Source of the DNA: Trichodelitschia bisporula
Taxonomy: Eukaryota > Ascomycota > Dothideomycetes > Phaeotrichales > Phaeotrichaceae
Direction: 5' to 3'
NCBI GenBank assembly: GCA_010356995.1
Contig: ML996693.1
Span: forward strand, 868,001-932,000
Length of the DNA: 64,000 bases
Under the pieces are notes generated by a model. That model did not search any database. It worked only from the letters and a program-made list of their open reading frames with translations, and had not been told where the DNA came from. Position 1 is the stretch's first letter. Every line of letters starts with the position of its first letter. Shown here piece by piece: positions 1-11,330 of the stretch. A program made the position numbers and the translations under genes.

Positions 1-189
1 GAGAATGAGGAGGTTGTGTGGCGGGGACTGGTGTGCTTGGGTGGGTTGGTGGAGGTCGGTGGGAAGAAGGCGAAGGAGGCGCTGAAGAGGGAGGATGCGG
101 AGGGGGTGGTGGGGAATCTGATTGAGAGGAGGGGGTTGAGGAGCGAGGTTAAGAGTCTGGCGGTGCAATTGTGGAAGGAAAAGCTTTGA
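1..189 (+). CDS. 3' end of a PUL/armadillo-like domain protein (partial)
   Basis: An open frame enters from the left edge and ends with TGA at 187-189, giving 62 residues. The visible part reads RGLVCLGGLVEVGG, then a Lys/Glu-rich helix, ending AVQLWKEKL. The 'R-x-L-V-x-L-G-x-L' segment followed by a short helix resembles the C-terminus of PUL domains (the Cdc48-binding domain of Doa1/PLAA and of PPPDE/thioredoxin-PUL fusion proteins). Only the last two helices are present, so the full architecture cannot be read. The family call rests on pattern memory and is tentative; the existence of the gene end is better supported, because the frame is open to the edge and the codon use is gene-like. 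It converges on the CPD1-like gene 200 bp downstream. Confidence 0.45.
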   Translation, partial: ENEEVVWRGLVCLGGLVEVGGKKAKEALKREDAEGVVGNLIERRGLRSEVKSLAVQLWKEKL

Positions 190-390
190 GCAGAGATTGT
201 TACATCGGGGGGGAAACAGATGCATTCTGGTAGGGTTTATGGAGTCAATGTATCGACTGTGATGCTCGCTTGTTTTGCGATTTGGTTGACGTCGACCTGG
301 GTGAGACACGATGTTTCGTCGGCCAATGGTGTCATCAGTCATGCAAGACACTACTTTTGCCCCAACCTCACATAGCCTGAACAACAGCAT

Positions 391-1031
391 TCACTTATGC
401 TTCAACTTCCTAACCGCAACGGGCTGCCAATCTTTGATGGGCCTACTCGTCTCAACAACCCACAGTTCGCCACCAGGCCACCCTTTCAGTTCCGGGGAAC
501 CTTCACGGAGGCCAAAGAATTCCGAAACACAATCCTCCAGAAGCCCCCTAAACATCGCATTGAGCTCCTTGTCCGAACTGTCCGGTCAGCATTCACCCTG
601 CCGTAGGCACCAAACTGAACTCACTACAGCAAACTAACATGCGGATCCCACTCCACAGCGGTCACATCGACCCCCTCACCACACGCCTCGCGCAGACGCT
701 CGAGCTCTACGCGTTTGACCCGGACGAAGAACCGCTTTGTGAACTCGGACCCGAAGCCTATGGAGGCGAAGTGGACTTCTGGAGCGGGTGGGAGATTGAG
801 AGCGTCAAGCCAGGACTGCGGAGAAGAGGACAGGTCTGGACTGTGGAAGGTGGACGCCGTTAGGCCGGTTATGAGCGTGATGTGTGGCTCGAAGACGAGA
901 GGGGGCGAGGCGCAGAGCGGGGAAAAACTATTCGGGATGGTTTCCTTGATGAGTTGAGAGAGGATCATGTTGCTGTGTGATCCTGGGGGTGGGACCAGCC
1001 AGAGGGAGAAGCGGGGGGTGGAGGGCGACAT
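391..1031 (-). CDS. CPD1: 2',3'-cyclic-nucleotide 3'-phosphodiesterase (2H family)
   Basis: Two exons (1031-625 and 577-391) encode 197 residues. The 2H phosphoesterase signature is complete: HITL in the first half and HVSL near the end of exon 1 (H-x-T/S-x). The start FSLWLVPPPG and the end GGELWVVET..PIKDW are typical of fungal Cpd1, which opens ADP-ribose 1'',2''-cyclic phosphate in the tRNA-splicing by-product pathway. The 47-nt intron (624-578) has a GTGAGT donor, a GCTGAC branch and a CAG acceptor. Splicing creates the Tyr codon in SLLYSDKEL; without it the frame stops right after the second H-x-S motif. I chose the start at 1031 because the family normally begins a few residues before SLWLVPP. 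An in-frame ATG at 1154 would add 41 unconserved residues. Confidence 0.88.
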
Positions 1032-2270
1032 CGTGGGGTTGGGGGACTTGAGATCGTGCTGTGAAGTTTGATGTTGTGCGGTAAGGCTGTCCTGTTCGGA
1101 TGGCGATTCTGCCTTGGCCATACTGTACTCTGACGACCAGTTTTTGAGATCCATAATTTCAATTCAATTCAAAGTCCGGTCTAGGTCCAAACAGTTCGTG
1201 CTGACTTGCCAGTGTCTTCTTCTGATATAGTTAGCACACAGGCGGAGGGTGACTGGCTGGGAGAGATACAGGAGCCATGATGGCGGGGTTGCAATGGAGG
1301 TCAGTTTCTTCTTAGGGACACGTGAAAAAGTCGTGGCCCTGGCCCACATTCATTCGGCTACGTGGAAGGAGAGTAATTTGAGCAGAACCAAGCGTGAGAA
1401 ATGGTTATTTGACTCAATCCTAGTAGATGGCAAGCTGTACTCGATGTAGGAGGGACATCGACGAAATAAGAGCTTGGTGTCGTTGATCACACTGCTTGCA
1501 GTGAGGTACGCAAAGGCCTGGGGGCATATCACGACTTCTTTTGCACTTTGCCCCCACGGGCTGGTAACCGGGGAGCCGGTTCGCTAGCCGCGGACCGGGT
1601 GGCGACTGGTGTTCTTAGATCCTTGTGGCGCATTCAGCCTGCCCAAGAACATAGACGAAGGCGTTGTGGATTCTGCGCTCAAGGGGCAGGGCGTCCTTTG
1701 GCACTTGGCTACCCGTAGTTGGGCTTCAGTTTGGTTCAAAAGGCTGAGGAAAGGAGGCCGGCCGGCGGCTCAAGACGGCATGGCTGGTAGTGTGCGAAGC
1801 GGCAGTGCAGACGCTTCTGGCGAAGATCACAAGGCTGGGTGAAGTATGTTGAAGCAGGGGAAGGCGCGGGGATGTGGGTTGCTCCTACCTCCGGCACCCG
1901 GTATCATCGGCACCCTACCCCTGACTCGGCAAGCCGGCGACAATGGCGGCACTCATGAATGCGAGATGGGGTCCTCCATTCATCCACAACGGGCCGGTTC
2001 TGCCAAGCATGCCTCACCAAATTCACCACGCAAATCAAGGCCATGGCAGATATTGTACAATTGCAAGCTATGACCCATTGACAAAGGTCCCCCCCACAGC
2101 GCCCGAACATGCACCCTTACAGAACCCCACAAAATCCTCCCCTTAACACCGTTCCTCAACTCCATATGCTCTTTCATGCAACGCCCCAGACAAAGCGTCA
2201 CATCCATTCAGGTATGTCCATGCGCACTCTTCAAACAAACTGACAGGTAGTAGGGCGTCCCACTTCATGT
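1032..2270. other. Intergenic, CPD1-GLE1
   Basis: Upstream of CPD1 and downstream of GLE1. Open frames here are short, overlap on both strands and show no recognisable domain. I see no tRNA-like fold or repeat. Confidence 0.6.
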
Positions 2271-4013
2271 CTACAACCGAACCTTCAAACGACTCTCGAT
2301 GACATCCCTCAAAACCATGACCCCGTCAGCCGCAGTGTTCTTGGGGACTGAGTTCGGAAAGTCCACCACTGCCCTGCGAAGTGCTATCAGGGCAAAATCC
2401 TGATACATGGTGTGGAACATTTCGAAGTTCCTCTCCAGCAAACCCCGGAGAACAACGAAGTGAGTCTGCGTAACTTGGTGTTTCGGCGTATTGACAATCC
2501 GGGCAAGAGTTTGCCAAAATACCCACGGCGGCAGACAGTTGACATGCTTCGTCTTCAGGTAGTTCCGGAGTGTTATCGCTGACCAACCGGCAGCAAGACC
2601 GGCCATACGCTCATTGTGTTCCTGGCGTCCGATAAACTCGCCTTCGGATTCGTACCATCCTAACCGACGCATCCCGGTCGGCGTCCTCTCAGGTCCGTAG
2701 ATGCCGAAGAGGACTGGACAAGCAAAGTGGTATTTTGCCAGGAAGATGTCCATTAAAGAGTAACCATGGAAGCGAAACCCCGCGCGCGAGAAGATCATGC
2801 TGACAGTGATACCGATAGGCTCGATGGGATCGAATGTTGTCACGGCCCCCGAATTGATGAACTGCCTAATGGCCGTTTTCGACAGCATATTAAGCAGGAA
2901 GACTAAAGACGCCGACACCTGCGCATTTTCATTCGACAACTGAGCGATCTCGGGTGGCGGGTTGGCGCACACAAGACGGACGTCGATCATGGCCGATTTG
3001 AGATCGCGCGCAAGGCCCAAGGCATCATAGACCTTATTCCGTTTGTCGGTGTTAGATCGCCTCATCTCATTGCGCTCCTTTTCGGTCTTGACGCTGGGAT
3101 CGCGCTCATTAGTGAGCTGGCCGAGAAGCTTGGTTATGTCGCGGCGCCAATCGCTGACGACCGACAAGCTGGGATCGCTCTTGATGGCGCGTGCCATCTT
3201 ACGCCGGTGCTCCTTCAGGTATTGGTGGATCTCAAGGTATCGCTTATGGAGTCTCTCAAGTTCTTCCACGGGTGTGTCAAGCTGCGGTGGCGGAACGGAC
3301 GTCGATCCGGCGGTGGGTGCTGGGGTTGTCGTTGCCGTTGCCGTCGACGCGCCGTTCGCTGAAGGAGCCATGTTCGTTGCAGGAGCCGTCGTGGCTTGTT
3401 GCGCTGGCAAAGCAACAGCCGGTGCGGAAGAGACCGCTGGTTGTCGTGGGGTTACCGCGTGCTTCAGAGCCGCTGCTTGTTGAGCCTGCCTCTCCGCATC
3501 TGCCCGCCTCTCCGCATCTGCCTTCAGCTCCGCCTCACGAGCAGCGTGCGCCTCTTGCTCCAGACGTATGCTACGTTTGAGCTGTTCGGCCTCCCGCTCT
3601 GCCTGCTCGGCCTTTTTCTTGACGTCATTCAGCAAGTTTTGATGATGTCTAGCCTCCTCCTCCGCGTTTTTCCGTCTCAGTAGCGTGAGCTCCAGCGCCT
3701 CGCGCTCTTGCTCCTGCTGCCGCTTGCGCTCACGTTCGCGGAGACACTCTGCGTGGAAGAGTTCGGCGTGAATCCGCACGCGCTCATGTTCCTCGTGCGC
3801 AGCTTTCAGCGCTGCAGCGTGGTTCTCAGACTGCATTTGTTCCGAGCGATCCCATTGTTTATTGAAGACCGTCTGGGAGCGAGCACGATTTGATATTTCT
3901 TGGAAGAGCTGCGCAGAGGGACTATCTATGGGGGAGGAGGATGTGAAGGAAGAGGGTGTTGGAAGTGTTTGTGGGTGGAGGTTCTCGTCGCGGTTTGGCG
4001 TAGTAAAGCGCAT
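2271..4013 (-). CDS. GLE1: mRNA export factor GLE1 (nucleoporin)
   Basis: A single-exon frame of 580 residues. Gle1 works at the cytoplasmic face of the nuclear pore, where with inositol hexakisphosphate it stimulates the DEAD-box ATPase Dbp5 to release exported mRNPs. The layout fits the family: a disordered N-terminus, a long charged coiled coil (roughly residues 70-200, Glu/Arg/Lys/Gln rich, EQEREALELTLLRRK and similar), an Ala/Thr/Pro linker, then the helical Gle1 domain to the end. Family hallmarks include FGIYGPERTPTGMRRLGW and GLAAGWSAITLRNYL. I start at 4013 (MRFTTPNRDEN). The frame stays open upstream to an ATG at 4274, but that extension is Cys/Leu-rich and looks like leader. No intron is needed. 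Confidence 0.9.
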   Translation of the reverse strand: MRFTTPNRDENLHPQTLPTPSSFTSSSPIDSPSAQLFQEISNRARSQTVFNKQWDRSEQMQSENHAAALKAAHEEHERVRIHAELFHAECLRERERKRQQEQEREALELTLLRRKNAEEEARHHQNLLNDVKKKAEQAEREAEQLKRSIRLEQEAHAAREAELKADAERRADAERQAQQAAALKHAVTPRQPAVSSAPAVALPAQQATTAPATNMAPSANGASTATATTTPAPTAGSTSVPPPQLDTPVEELERLHKRYLEIHQYLKEHRRKMARAIKSDPSLSVVSDWRRDITKLLGQLTNERDPSVKTEKERNEMRRSNTDKRNKVYDALGLARDLKSAMIDVRLVCANPPPEIAQLSNENAQVSASLVFLLNMLSKTAIRQFINSGAVTTFDPIEPIGITVSMIFSRAGFRFHGYSLMDIFLAKYHFACPVLFGIYGPERTPTGMRRLGWYESEGEFIGRQEHNERMAGLAAGWSAITLRNYLKTKHVNCLPPWVFWQTLARIVNTPKHQVTQTHFVVLRGLLERNFEMFHTMYQDFALIALRRAVVDFPNSVPKNTAADGVMVLRDVIESRLKVRL

Positions 4014-7000
4014 GGCCGAAATTCCGCGCCGAGATTCGGCGGGCAAGTGAGTGTGTTCAGGAGTGACTGGAAACCTTAGCGTGGGTGGGTACGAAAGCCA
4101 ACAGCGTTCAAAAGTGTGAGCGAGCGAGCACCATAGGGTTGTTTGAAGGAGAGGAAGAATAAGGGATGGTGAATAGAAGCATATGCAGTTACAAGCCAAG
4201 CAGCAGCGATGAAGCTCATCGAGGACGAACAAAGGTGTCGGAAAATAGTTTTCCCGGACCGAGACTAGAGCCAATCAGAATGCATTTGATCCGCCCACAC
4301 CTCGAGATAATCCGGATCGGGACTAGCGCTACAATCCATTTGTGTGATCCTTGCAAGCTGCAGTTCAGGGTCCAGCTGTCTTGTCTCTCCAAGCCATCGG
4401 AAACGGATGTACAAGGTCATCACGACTGTGCAAGGCAACGTCAAACAATCCGCCCAAGCATGGGCTTGAACCTTAGGTCTCGCCGACTCATAACAGAAAG
4501 ACACCGTCTAGCTCCTCGTTTGCGGGCAAGCATCTACACTTAGCCAGTAACAAATGGCTGGAATTACAATTGGACTGCAGCAAACAATGGAAGCACCGCG
4601 CACGACATCCCCATGGAAGTGTCTGGTTCCGGGTATGGATGCAGATTTCGGCATCCGCGATTCAAGTACCGGGGCGCTCCATACCTCTGTAGAATGGTTC
4701 GCTATCGCGACGCAAACCAGCCGGTGTCCATAACTCCGCGTCTTTTGTCCAAAACTGAAATGCTGCAGTCTGTAGTTCTAGACGGTAGACTACCAGCGTC
4801 AATCTCGGATAGACTAATTGGCACGGTAAGGTTGCGAACTTAGGGGAGGATGCAGTCAGGGAATTTAATCATGGACGACGTCTTGACTTACTACAGTAGT
4901 AGCTCGATGGCCTCTCGTTCGAGGCAAAGCTGTTATCGGGCGACAGCAGTCCAAGTGAGCTGGTCTGGAGCAGATAATGAGTAGAGGTCATATACCGTAG
5001 TGTAGACTCCGTATGTACGGATGTAGGGTCTCGACACTGCATTGTATGATTTCCTTTGTCAATTCGGCCTGGCCAAGGCGGTGCCCCATTGGGCAAAAGA
5101 TAGTACGATTCTTCACACTCGCATATTCGGTTGAGCCAGAGGCAGGTTTAGCTGCAAGCAGGCGAGGAAAGACAATGTTTGCAGAAAGTTGCATGCAACG
5201 TGGCATCAACCGCTGATTGCAGTGTTCCAGACGTACTGTCGTACGTACGATTGAGGTACTTTCAAAGGGCGCGCAATACCTCCGTATGAAGTTTCAACTC
5301 AGCTAGACACGTTCCTTGTCCAGCTTGTGACTCTTCACTGTCTTTCTCTAGGGAACTATGGCAACCAAAAAGCTTTGACCAGGCTTCCCTAGGGTTGGTC
5401 GGGTAGCTAAAGCTGCGGGTGCTGGGGTTCAATTGCGGGGAATTGATGACCGGCGGAGCCCATCAGGTTTGAAGAAAAGGGGGGACCCGCATACGTAAGT
5501 CGTCCATCAGCTTCAGCCTCGATGGCCTTCACAGTCACGCCGACCGTACATACGTAGTAAAACACGTGCTGCTTTGTATCAGGGCATCCGACTTAGTGGA
5601 GCAGACTGCGTCCCTGACAACAAGCTCATCCAGTCGAGAGACAGTGCCGTGAGTGCGTATACCAATGCCAATCTCTGGCGCAAGAGTTTCGCTATGTGTG
5701 GGCAATTGGCATCTCAGCACTCGGGTGGCGCAGCGAATGGATCTACGCATCCCATACCGTACTTTTCCACAACCAGGAATCAAGACCGACTATTTGACTC
5801 TGGTCCCTTCTCCCGCTCAAAGTCCGTACGGTAGTCTACCACAATATGATGGAGTACCACACAAAGAAAGAGTACCGTACGAGTTTTCTCGTCATCTGGC
5901 GAGGGACATTTGGCCGCATGCGTCGTGCTGACTGTCCGATCAACCAAACCATGGGTCGCTTCGTTTCCTCATGTAGCATGCACACTCACTCCATCTCTTG
6001 AACCAAAAAAAATTAGCTCTTCCCATGGGCGAGGCTGTAGGAGGAAGAACTCTCCTATTGAGCAACACAATCACAAGGCCGTGCTTCTACATGCCTCCTT
6101 GCTGTCCACGTATTCTCTAGAACTAGAACTACTGTAGTCCTGTCATCACCTATTATTCCAAGCTGCCTACGATTTGGCGAGTGGTGACCAAGTTCTCACC
6201 CCCCCCCCTGGCCAGCTTCCAGTTTAGCAGGATAGGGAACCGCGACGCCCTCCCCCCCCCTCCTCTTTTCTTGCTCTCGGCCCCCCCACACACATGCCTG
6301 TTTCTTAATCAGCCATCACACCCAACACATCGCCTCCCCCAAAAGCAGCTCCGCACCTCCTTCTCTCTTACAATAACCCATCCATCGCTCTCTCTCTCTT
6401 CAAACCATTCCCCCTCCACTCCAAACATCCCCACCACCTAACCTCCTCTATCCACCTTCCTTTACCTTGTGCTCCTTTGCAGAGCCTTCTTGCCTGCATC
6501 ACTCAACCTCTGAACCTCTACTTCCTACCCCTCCTTCAGCCAAATCTCTCTTCCTCGTTGCTCCCCAGTCTGCCTCCCCGGCATCGTCCGCAGCAGCCTC
6601 TGCCTTTGCAACTCCGAGGGTTGCAACGTCACCCGCTCCTTCTCCAATACGCCGGCTAGCACCATCCACAGCTTCCAGCTACAGCATCCTTAACCCGCGG
6701 TCGGCCCCTTCACTCTCTGAAGGTCAATCACTTGTCAAATTGCGTGGTGTGCTTGGCTCGTTCATCATCACCCGCTCTGCTGCTTTGGTTGCGGACCTTT
6801 CCTCGTACTCACAATCCAACCTTTCGATAACATCCACACTCTCCATCAGCTCCTACAACACCCAGCTTGCCGAGTTTGCATTCTCCAACAGAATACACCT
6901 CAACTTCACCTCTCCTGTGAGTTTTGCTCTTTGTTTACCTCCCATAACTCTCTCCGGACCTCTAAACTGACCATGAGCGTCAGATTCCGATTTTCATAGC

Positions 7001-7087
7001 GTTCGCCCCCGCCAACCAGTCTAGCCTCCCCTTCTGTCATCCGTCAGCTCTCAAATCCACGAAGTTTATCGAGTCATCGACAGGATC
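4014..7087. other. Long intergenic region and SSD1 leader
   Basis: About 3 kb without a recognisable gene. The left half (5220-5890) is rich in the palindrome core CGTACG/GTACGTAC. From about 6180 to 7080 the + strand becomes strongly pyrimidine-rich (CTCTCTCT, CCTTCTCT, CCCCCCCC), as expected for a fungal promoter and 5' leader. Several upstream ATGs open short frames. A possible leader intron runs from a GTGAGT at about 6917 to a CAG at about 6987 with a CTGAC site between them; this is only a guess. Confidence 0.5.
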
Positions 7088-10000
7088 ATGGATAGACAAG
7101 GACAAGCAGGCCAAAATGGCCAAGCTGGACCCCCGTTGGGACAGGGTGGTCGGCGCCAGTTGCATATCGCCCACCGGCGGTCTCCCTCTGAATTGACGCC
7201 TCTCATGGGTAAGGACGGCGGTCTTTAACTGTTCTGCACCGAACGAGCTAACAATCATTGCAGCTGAGCAACTTCAGCTTGCTCAACAGTACGATTATCT
7301 CCAACAACAGCACCAGCAGCTTGCCAGCGCTCAACAGTTCATGAACATGGGTCTCCTGCACCCACAGATGCAGGGGAACTTTGCGGTTCCTGGTCAGCCG
7401 GGCAATGCTTCTCCGCACGGCGGCCAGTTCGGATTCATGCCGCAGGTTCAACAGCCGCATATCCAGGTTCCGCATATGGGCGCTCCGACGCAGCCGTCTG
7501 CTCATCGTCGGAACCAGTCGGCTTTGCCTGGATTGTCTTCGATGGGCCCGCCCCCGGCACCATCTGCAGGTGTGTATGGTCAATCTAACACATATGGACT
7601 AAATTCTCAGCATCTTCAAGGTCGTGAGAATGTGCATCCTCGCGGTCGCGGCGGTGGTTCACAGGGGAGTGGTCACACTCGTCGCCATTCTCTTGTCGTC
7701 ACGGAAGCTAAAAAGGCAGCCGAGGCAGCCGAGCAAAAGCGTAAGACTTCTACTTTCCAATTTCCCGCAGGTTCGAGCGAGAGCACGGCCAACGCGTCGG
7801 CTTCTCCTACGACTGCACCCGCTCAGCCAACTGGGCCTTCTCTTGGTTCTTCGCGGGGCCGTGGATCAGCCCACGGTCGTAGCCAGAGCATGGCCATTGG
7901 TAGCGGCCGCGGTGGCCGTGGTGGCAGTTCTTTCCAGTTCCCCGGCCCGCAGAACGACTCTGGCAACAACCAAGGCCAGTCCGATTTCTCGCGTCGCGGC
8001 AGCCATGGGCATGGCCGGACCGGGTCGCGGAACTTTGATAGCAACTGGCGTCAGCCGCAAAACAACGGCAACAACCAGCAACAGGCGGCTCAAGACCAGC
8101 AGAGCCAGACCATGGGTAACTTCTCCCAGAATGCAGCAGCCCCTCCCTTCCAGCCCGGTCACCGCGCCCGCGGCTCTGTGAACCAGTCCATCGGATCGAT
8201 TGGAAACTTTCAATACCCTCCCGGACAGCCATCACTGCTTAACGTCGGACCTCAGGGACAGGTCCTCCTCCCGCCGCAGTTGTTCAATGCGCAGGGCATG
8301 AACCCCCTTCAGTTCGCCCAGCAACTGCAGGCCCTCCAGATGGGCGTCAACGGGCAGGGAATGCCTGGGCTACAGGGTAGCCAGCATGCTATGCCGCAGA
8401 TGTCGATGCAGCAGCAGCAGCAACAACAGCGCAAAACCCTATTCACTCCTTACCTCCCGCAAGTCAACCTGCCCGCTTTGCTTGAACAAGGCCAACTTGT
8501 CGCCGGTATTCTCCGCGTAAACAAGAAGAACCGGAGCGACGCTTATGTCACGACTACCGACCTGGACGCTGATATTTTCATTTGCGGCAGTAAGGACCGT
8601 AACCGTGCTCTCGAGGGTGATCTCGTGGCTATTGAGCTGCTTGATGTGGATGAAGTCTGGGGCCAGAAACGTGAGAAGGAGGAGAAGAAAAAGCGCAAGG
8701 ACAATACCGAAAACCGCGGTAACAGCATCAACGACGCCACAACGCAGCCTGAGAACTCTGCCGATGGCAGCATCCGGCGCCGCGGCAGCCTGCGTCAGCG
8801 TCCCACCCAGAAGAAGAACGATGATGTCGAGGTTGAAGGCCAGAGCCTCCTGCTTATGGAGGAGGAAGAAATCAACGACGAACAGAAACCGCTGTACGCA
8901 GGTCATGTTGTCGCCGTTATCGAGCGTATCGCCGGCCAGATGTTCTCTGGTACCCTTGGGCTTTTGCGCCCAAGCAGCCAGGCTACGAAGGAGAAGCAAG
9001 AAGCTGAGCGTGCCGCTCGTGAGGGTGGTGCTCCTCGCCACCAGCCTGAGCGCCAGCAAGATAAGCCGAAGATTGTGTGGTTCAAGCCTACAGATAAGCG
9101 TGTCCCGCTTATCGCCATTCCGACGGAGCAGGCGCCACGCGATTTTGTCGAAAACCACCAGAACTACGCCAACAAGATCTTCGTTGCTGCGATCAAGCGC
9201 TGGCCCATCACCTCGCTCCATCCTTTTGGTATGCTTGTCGAGGAGCTTGGCGAGATGGGCGATCCGCGTGTAGAGACCGATGCACTGCTCCGCGACAACA
9301 ACTTTGGCCCTGATGACTTTTCGGATGCCGTGCTGCGGTCCGTTGGCCATGAGGACTGGGCTGCTGTCAAGGAGGGTGAAGACTCCCTCAAGGATCGTCG
9401 CGACTTCCGCGAGGAGCGTACTTTCACCATTGATCCCAATGGTACCAAGGAGCTGGATGACGCCGTCCACTTCAAGCGCCTTGAGGACGGTAACGTTGAG
9501 GTCGGTATCCACGTCGCTGACGTTGCGCACTTTGTCAAGGGGGGCACGCTCGTTGATCGTGAGGCTAAGAAGCGAGGCACTGCCGTCTACCTCATGGATC
9601 GTACCGTCAACATGCTCCCTCCGCGTCTGTCAACCGACTTGCTGTGCCTGAGCCCCGGCCAGGAGCGTTACACTGTCAGCCTTGTCTTTAAGATCGATCC
9701 CGCGTCTGGTCACATCTTTGAAGAGGATACCTGGGTCGGTAAGGGCGTGATCAAGAGCATTGGCAAGCTCTCTTACGAAGATGTGGACACTGTCATCTCA
9801 GGCCAGGGCTCGACGGAGCTTGATGCCGAACAGATTGATGCCATTAAGACCCTCGACCACATTACCAAGCGTTTCCGCCAGAAGCGCTATGGCGACCGTG
9901 TCGATGATTCACCATCGCTTCGCCTCATCTACCAGCTCGACGACGAGAATGTTCCCGTTGAGGGCAACATCTTCGACTCGACTCCTGCCCATGAGCTGAT

Positions 10001-11330
10001 CGAGGAGCTGAGCCACAAGGCCAACGAGGTTGTCGCTCGCAAGATCCAAACTGGCCTTCCCGAAAAAGCCCTTCTCCGTCGTCAGGCCCCGCCCAACATG
10101 CGTCGTCTTCAGACCTTCACCAACCGCATGAAGCATCTCGGCTTTGACATTGACACGAGCAGCAGCGGTAGCTTGCAGAACAGCCTCTTCGACGTCGTCG
10201 ACGACGATGTGCGCAAGGGCATGGAGACGCTTCTTGTCAAGACCATGGGGCGTGCCAAGTACTTCGTTGCCGGCCGCAGTCCCGAGGATCAGTTCTCGCA
10301 CTATGCCCTGAACCTTCCTATGTACACGCATTTCACGAACCCGTCCCGCCGCTATGCCGACATCGTCGTGCATCGCCAGCTCGAGACCGTTTTGTCTGAT
10401 GGGTCCGTTGAATTTAATGAGGACATCGACTCGCTGGCCAAGACCGCCGAGATGTGCAACACGAAGAAGGATTCGGCTCACAACGCGCAAGAGCAGAGCG
10501 TCCACATTGAGGCTTGCCGCAAGATGGACAGGCGTGCCAAGGAGATCGGTGGTGACCTCATCAGCGAAGGAATCGTGCTCTGCGTCTACGAGTCGGCGTT
10601 TGATGTCCTGATTCCGGAGTGGGGCTTCGAGAAGCGTGTGCACTGCGACCAGCTTCCGCTCAAAAAAGCCGAATTTGACAAGAATAAGCGCCTACTTGAG
10701 CTTTTCTGGGAGAAGGGCGTGCCCTCGTCTAACTACATCCCTGAGGATGAACGCCCCAAGCCCGGCTCTGCTCGTAGTCGCGAGCTAGCTGCTGCGCAGG
10801 CGGCTGATCTTGCCCGCCAGCGCGAAAAGGAGGCGGAGGAGGCTCGTCGTCGGCAGATTGACACTGGTTCCATGAACCCGGATGACCAGGCTGCTCTCTA
10901 CGAAACCTCCGACGACGACGAGTCGGTTGCTGAACTGAGCGAGATGACTTCTGGCGTGTCTCTCAACCCCCAGGTGTCTGCCGAGCGCCCGACTCAGAGC
11001 ATGCCGCCTTCGCCTACGCACAACGGACGCGTCCCCGGCCAAGCGCCCCACCGCACCAAGTCGGACTCGCGTCTGGCGCAGAGCGCGAGCGACGTTCCTG
11101 AGGCGAAGCTCACGAACAAGGAGCGGTATCTCAGTTACTTCACTCTTCGTGAGGAGAACGGAGATTACATCCAGGAGGTGCGCGAGATGACTCGTGTTCC
11201 CATAATTCTCAAGACGGACCTGTCTAAGAGCCCTCCGTAAGTCTCGGTTGCTTGTTTGTTTCGTAGCTTCACACACTAATCGTGGACTAGATGCCTTACA
11301 ATCCGTTCGGTCAACCCCTTTGCCCTCTAA
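7088..11330 (+). CDS. SSD1: Cell-wall integrity RNA-binding protein SSD1 (RNase II-like pseudonuclease)
   Basis: Three exons (7088-7208, 7264-11236, 11291-11330) encode 1377 residues. Ssd1 is an mRNA-binding translational repressor of cell-wall and polarity transcripts, controlled by the NDR kinase Cbk1 in yeast. N-terminal third: disordered, Gln/Gly/Ser-rich with RG-rich stretches and a short polyQ near 8410. Next come the cold-shock-like segments (TLFTPYLPQVNLPALLEQG), then the RNB domain beginning DPNGTKELDDAVH, and a C-terminal S1-like part. The RNB acidic cluster has Glu where RNase II enzymes have one of their Asp ligands, consistent with the known loss of nuclease activity in Ssd1. Both introns (55 and 54 nt) have clear CTAAC/CTAAT branch sites. 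The last 13 residues (CLTIRSVNPFAL ending) come from the tiny third exon and match the usual Ssd1 terminus; the unspliced frame would stop 12 residues earlier. Confidence 0.95.

Noticed and set aside
4440-4560. tRNA-like element on the - strand (B-box-like GGTTCAAGCCC with a possible anticodon region)
   Set aside because: No acceptor stem pairing and no convincing D-arm; the T stem has mismatches.
6467-6970. 167-codon frame before SSD1
   Set aside because: Ser/Pro/Leu translation of a pyrimidine tract, no domain; better read as leader.
8439-9530. 363-codon - strand frame inside SSD1
   Set aside because: Shadow of a GC3-rich gene; no family match, and the SSD1 frame explains the region.
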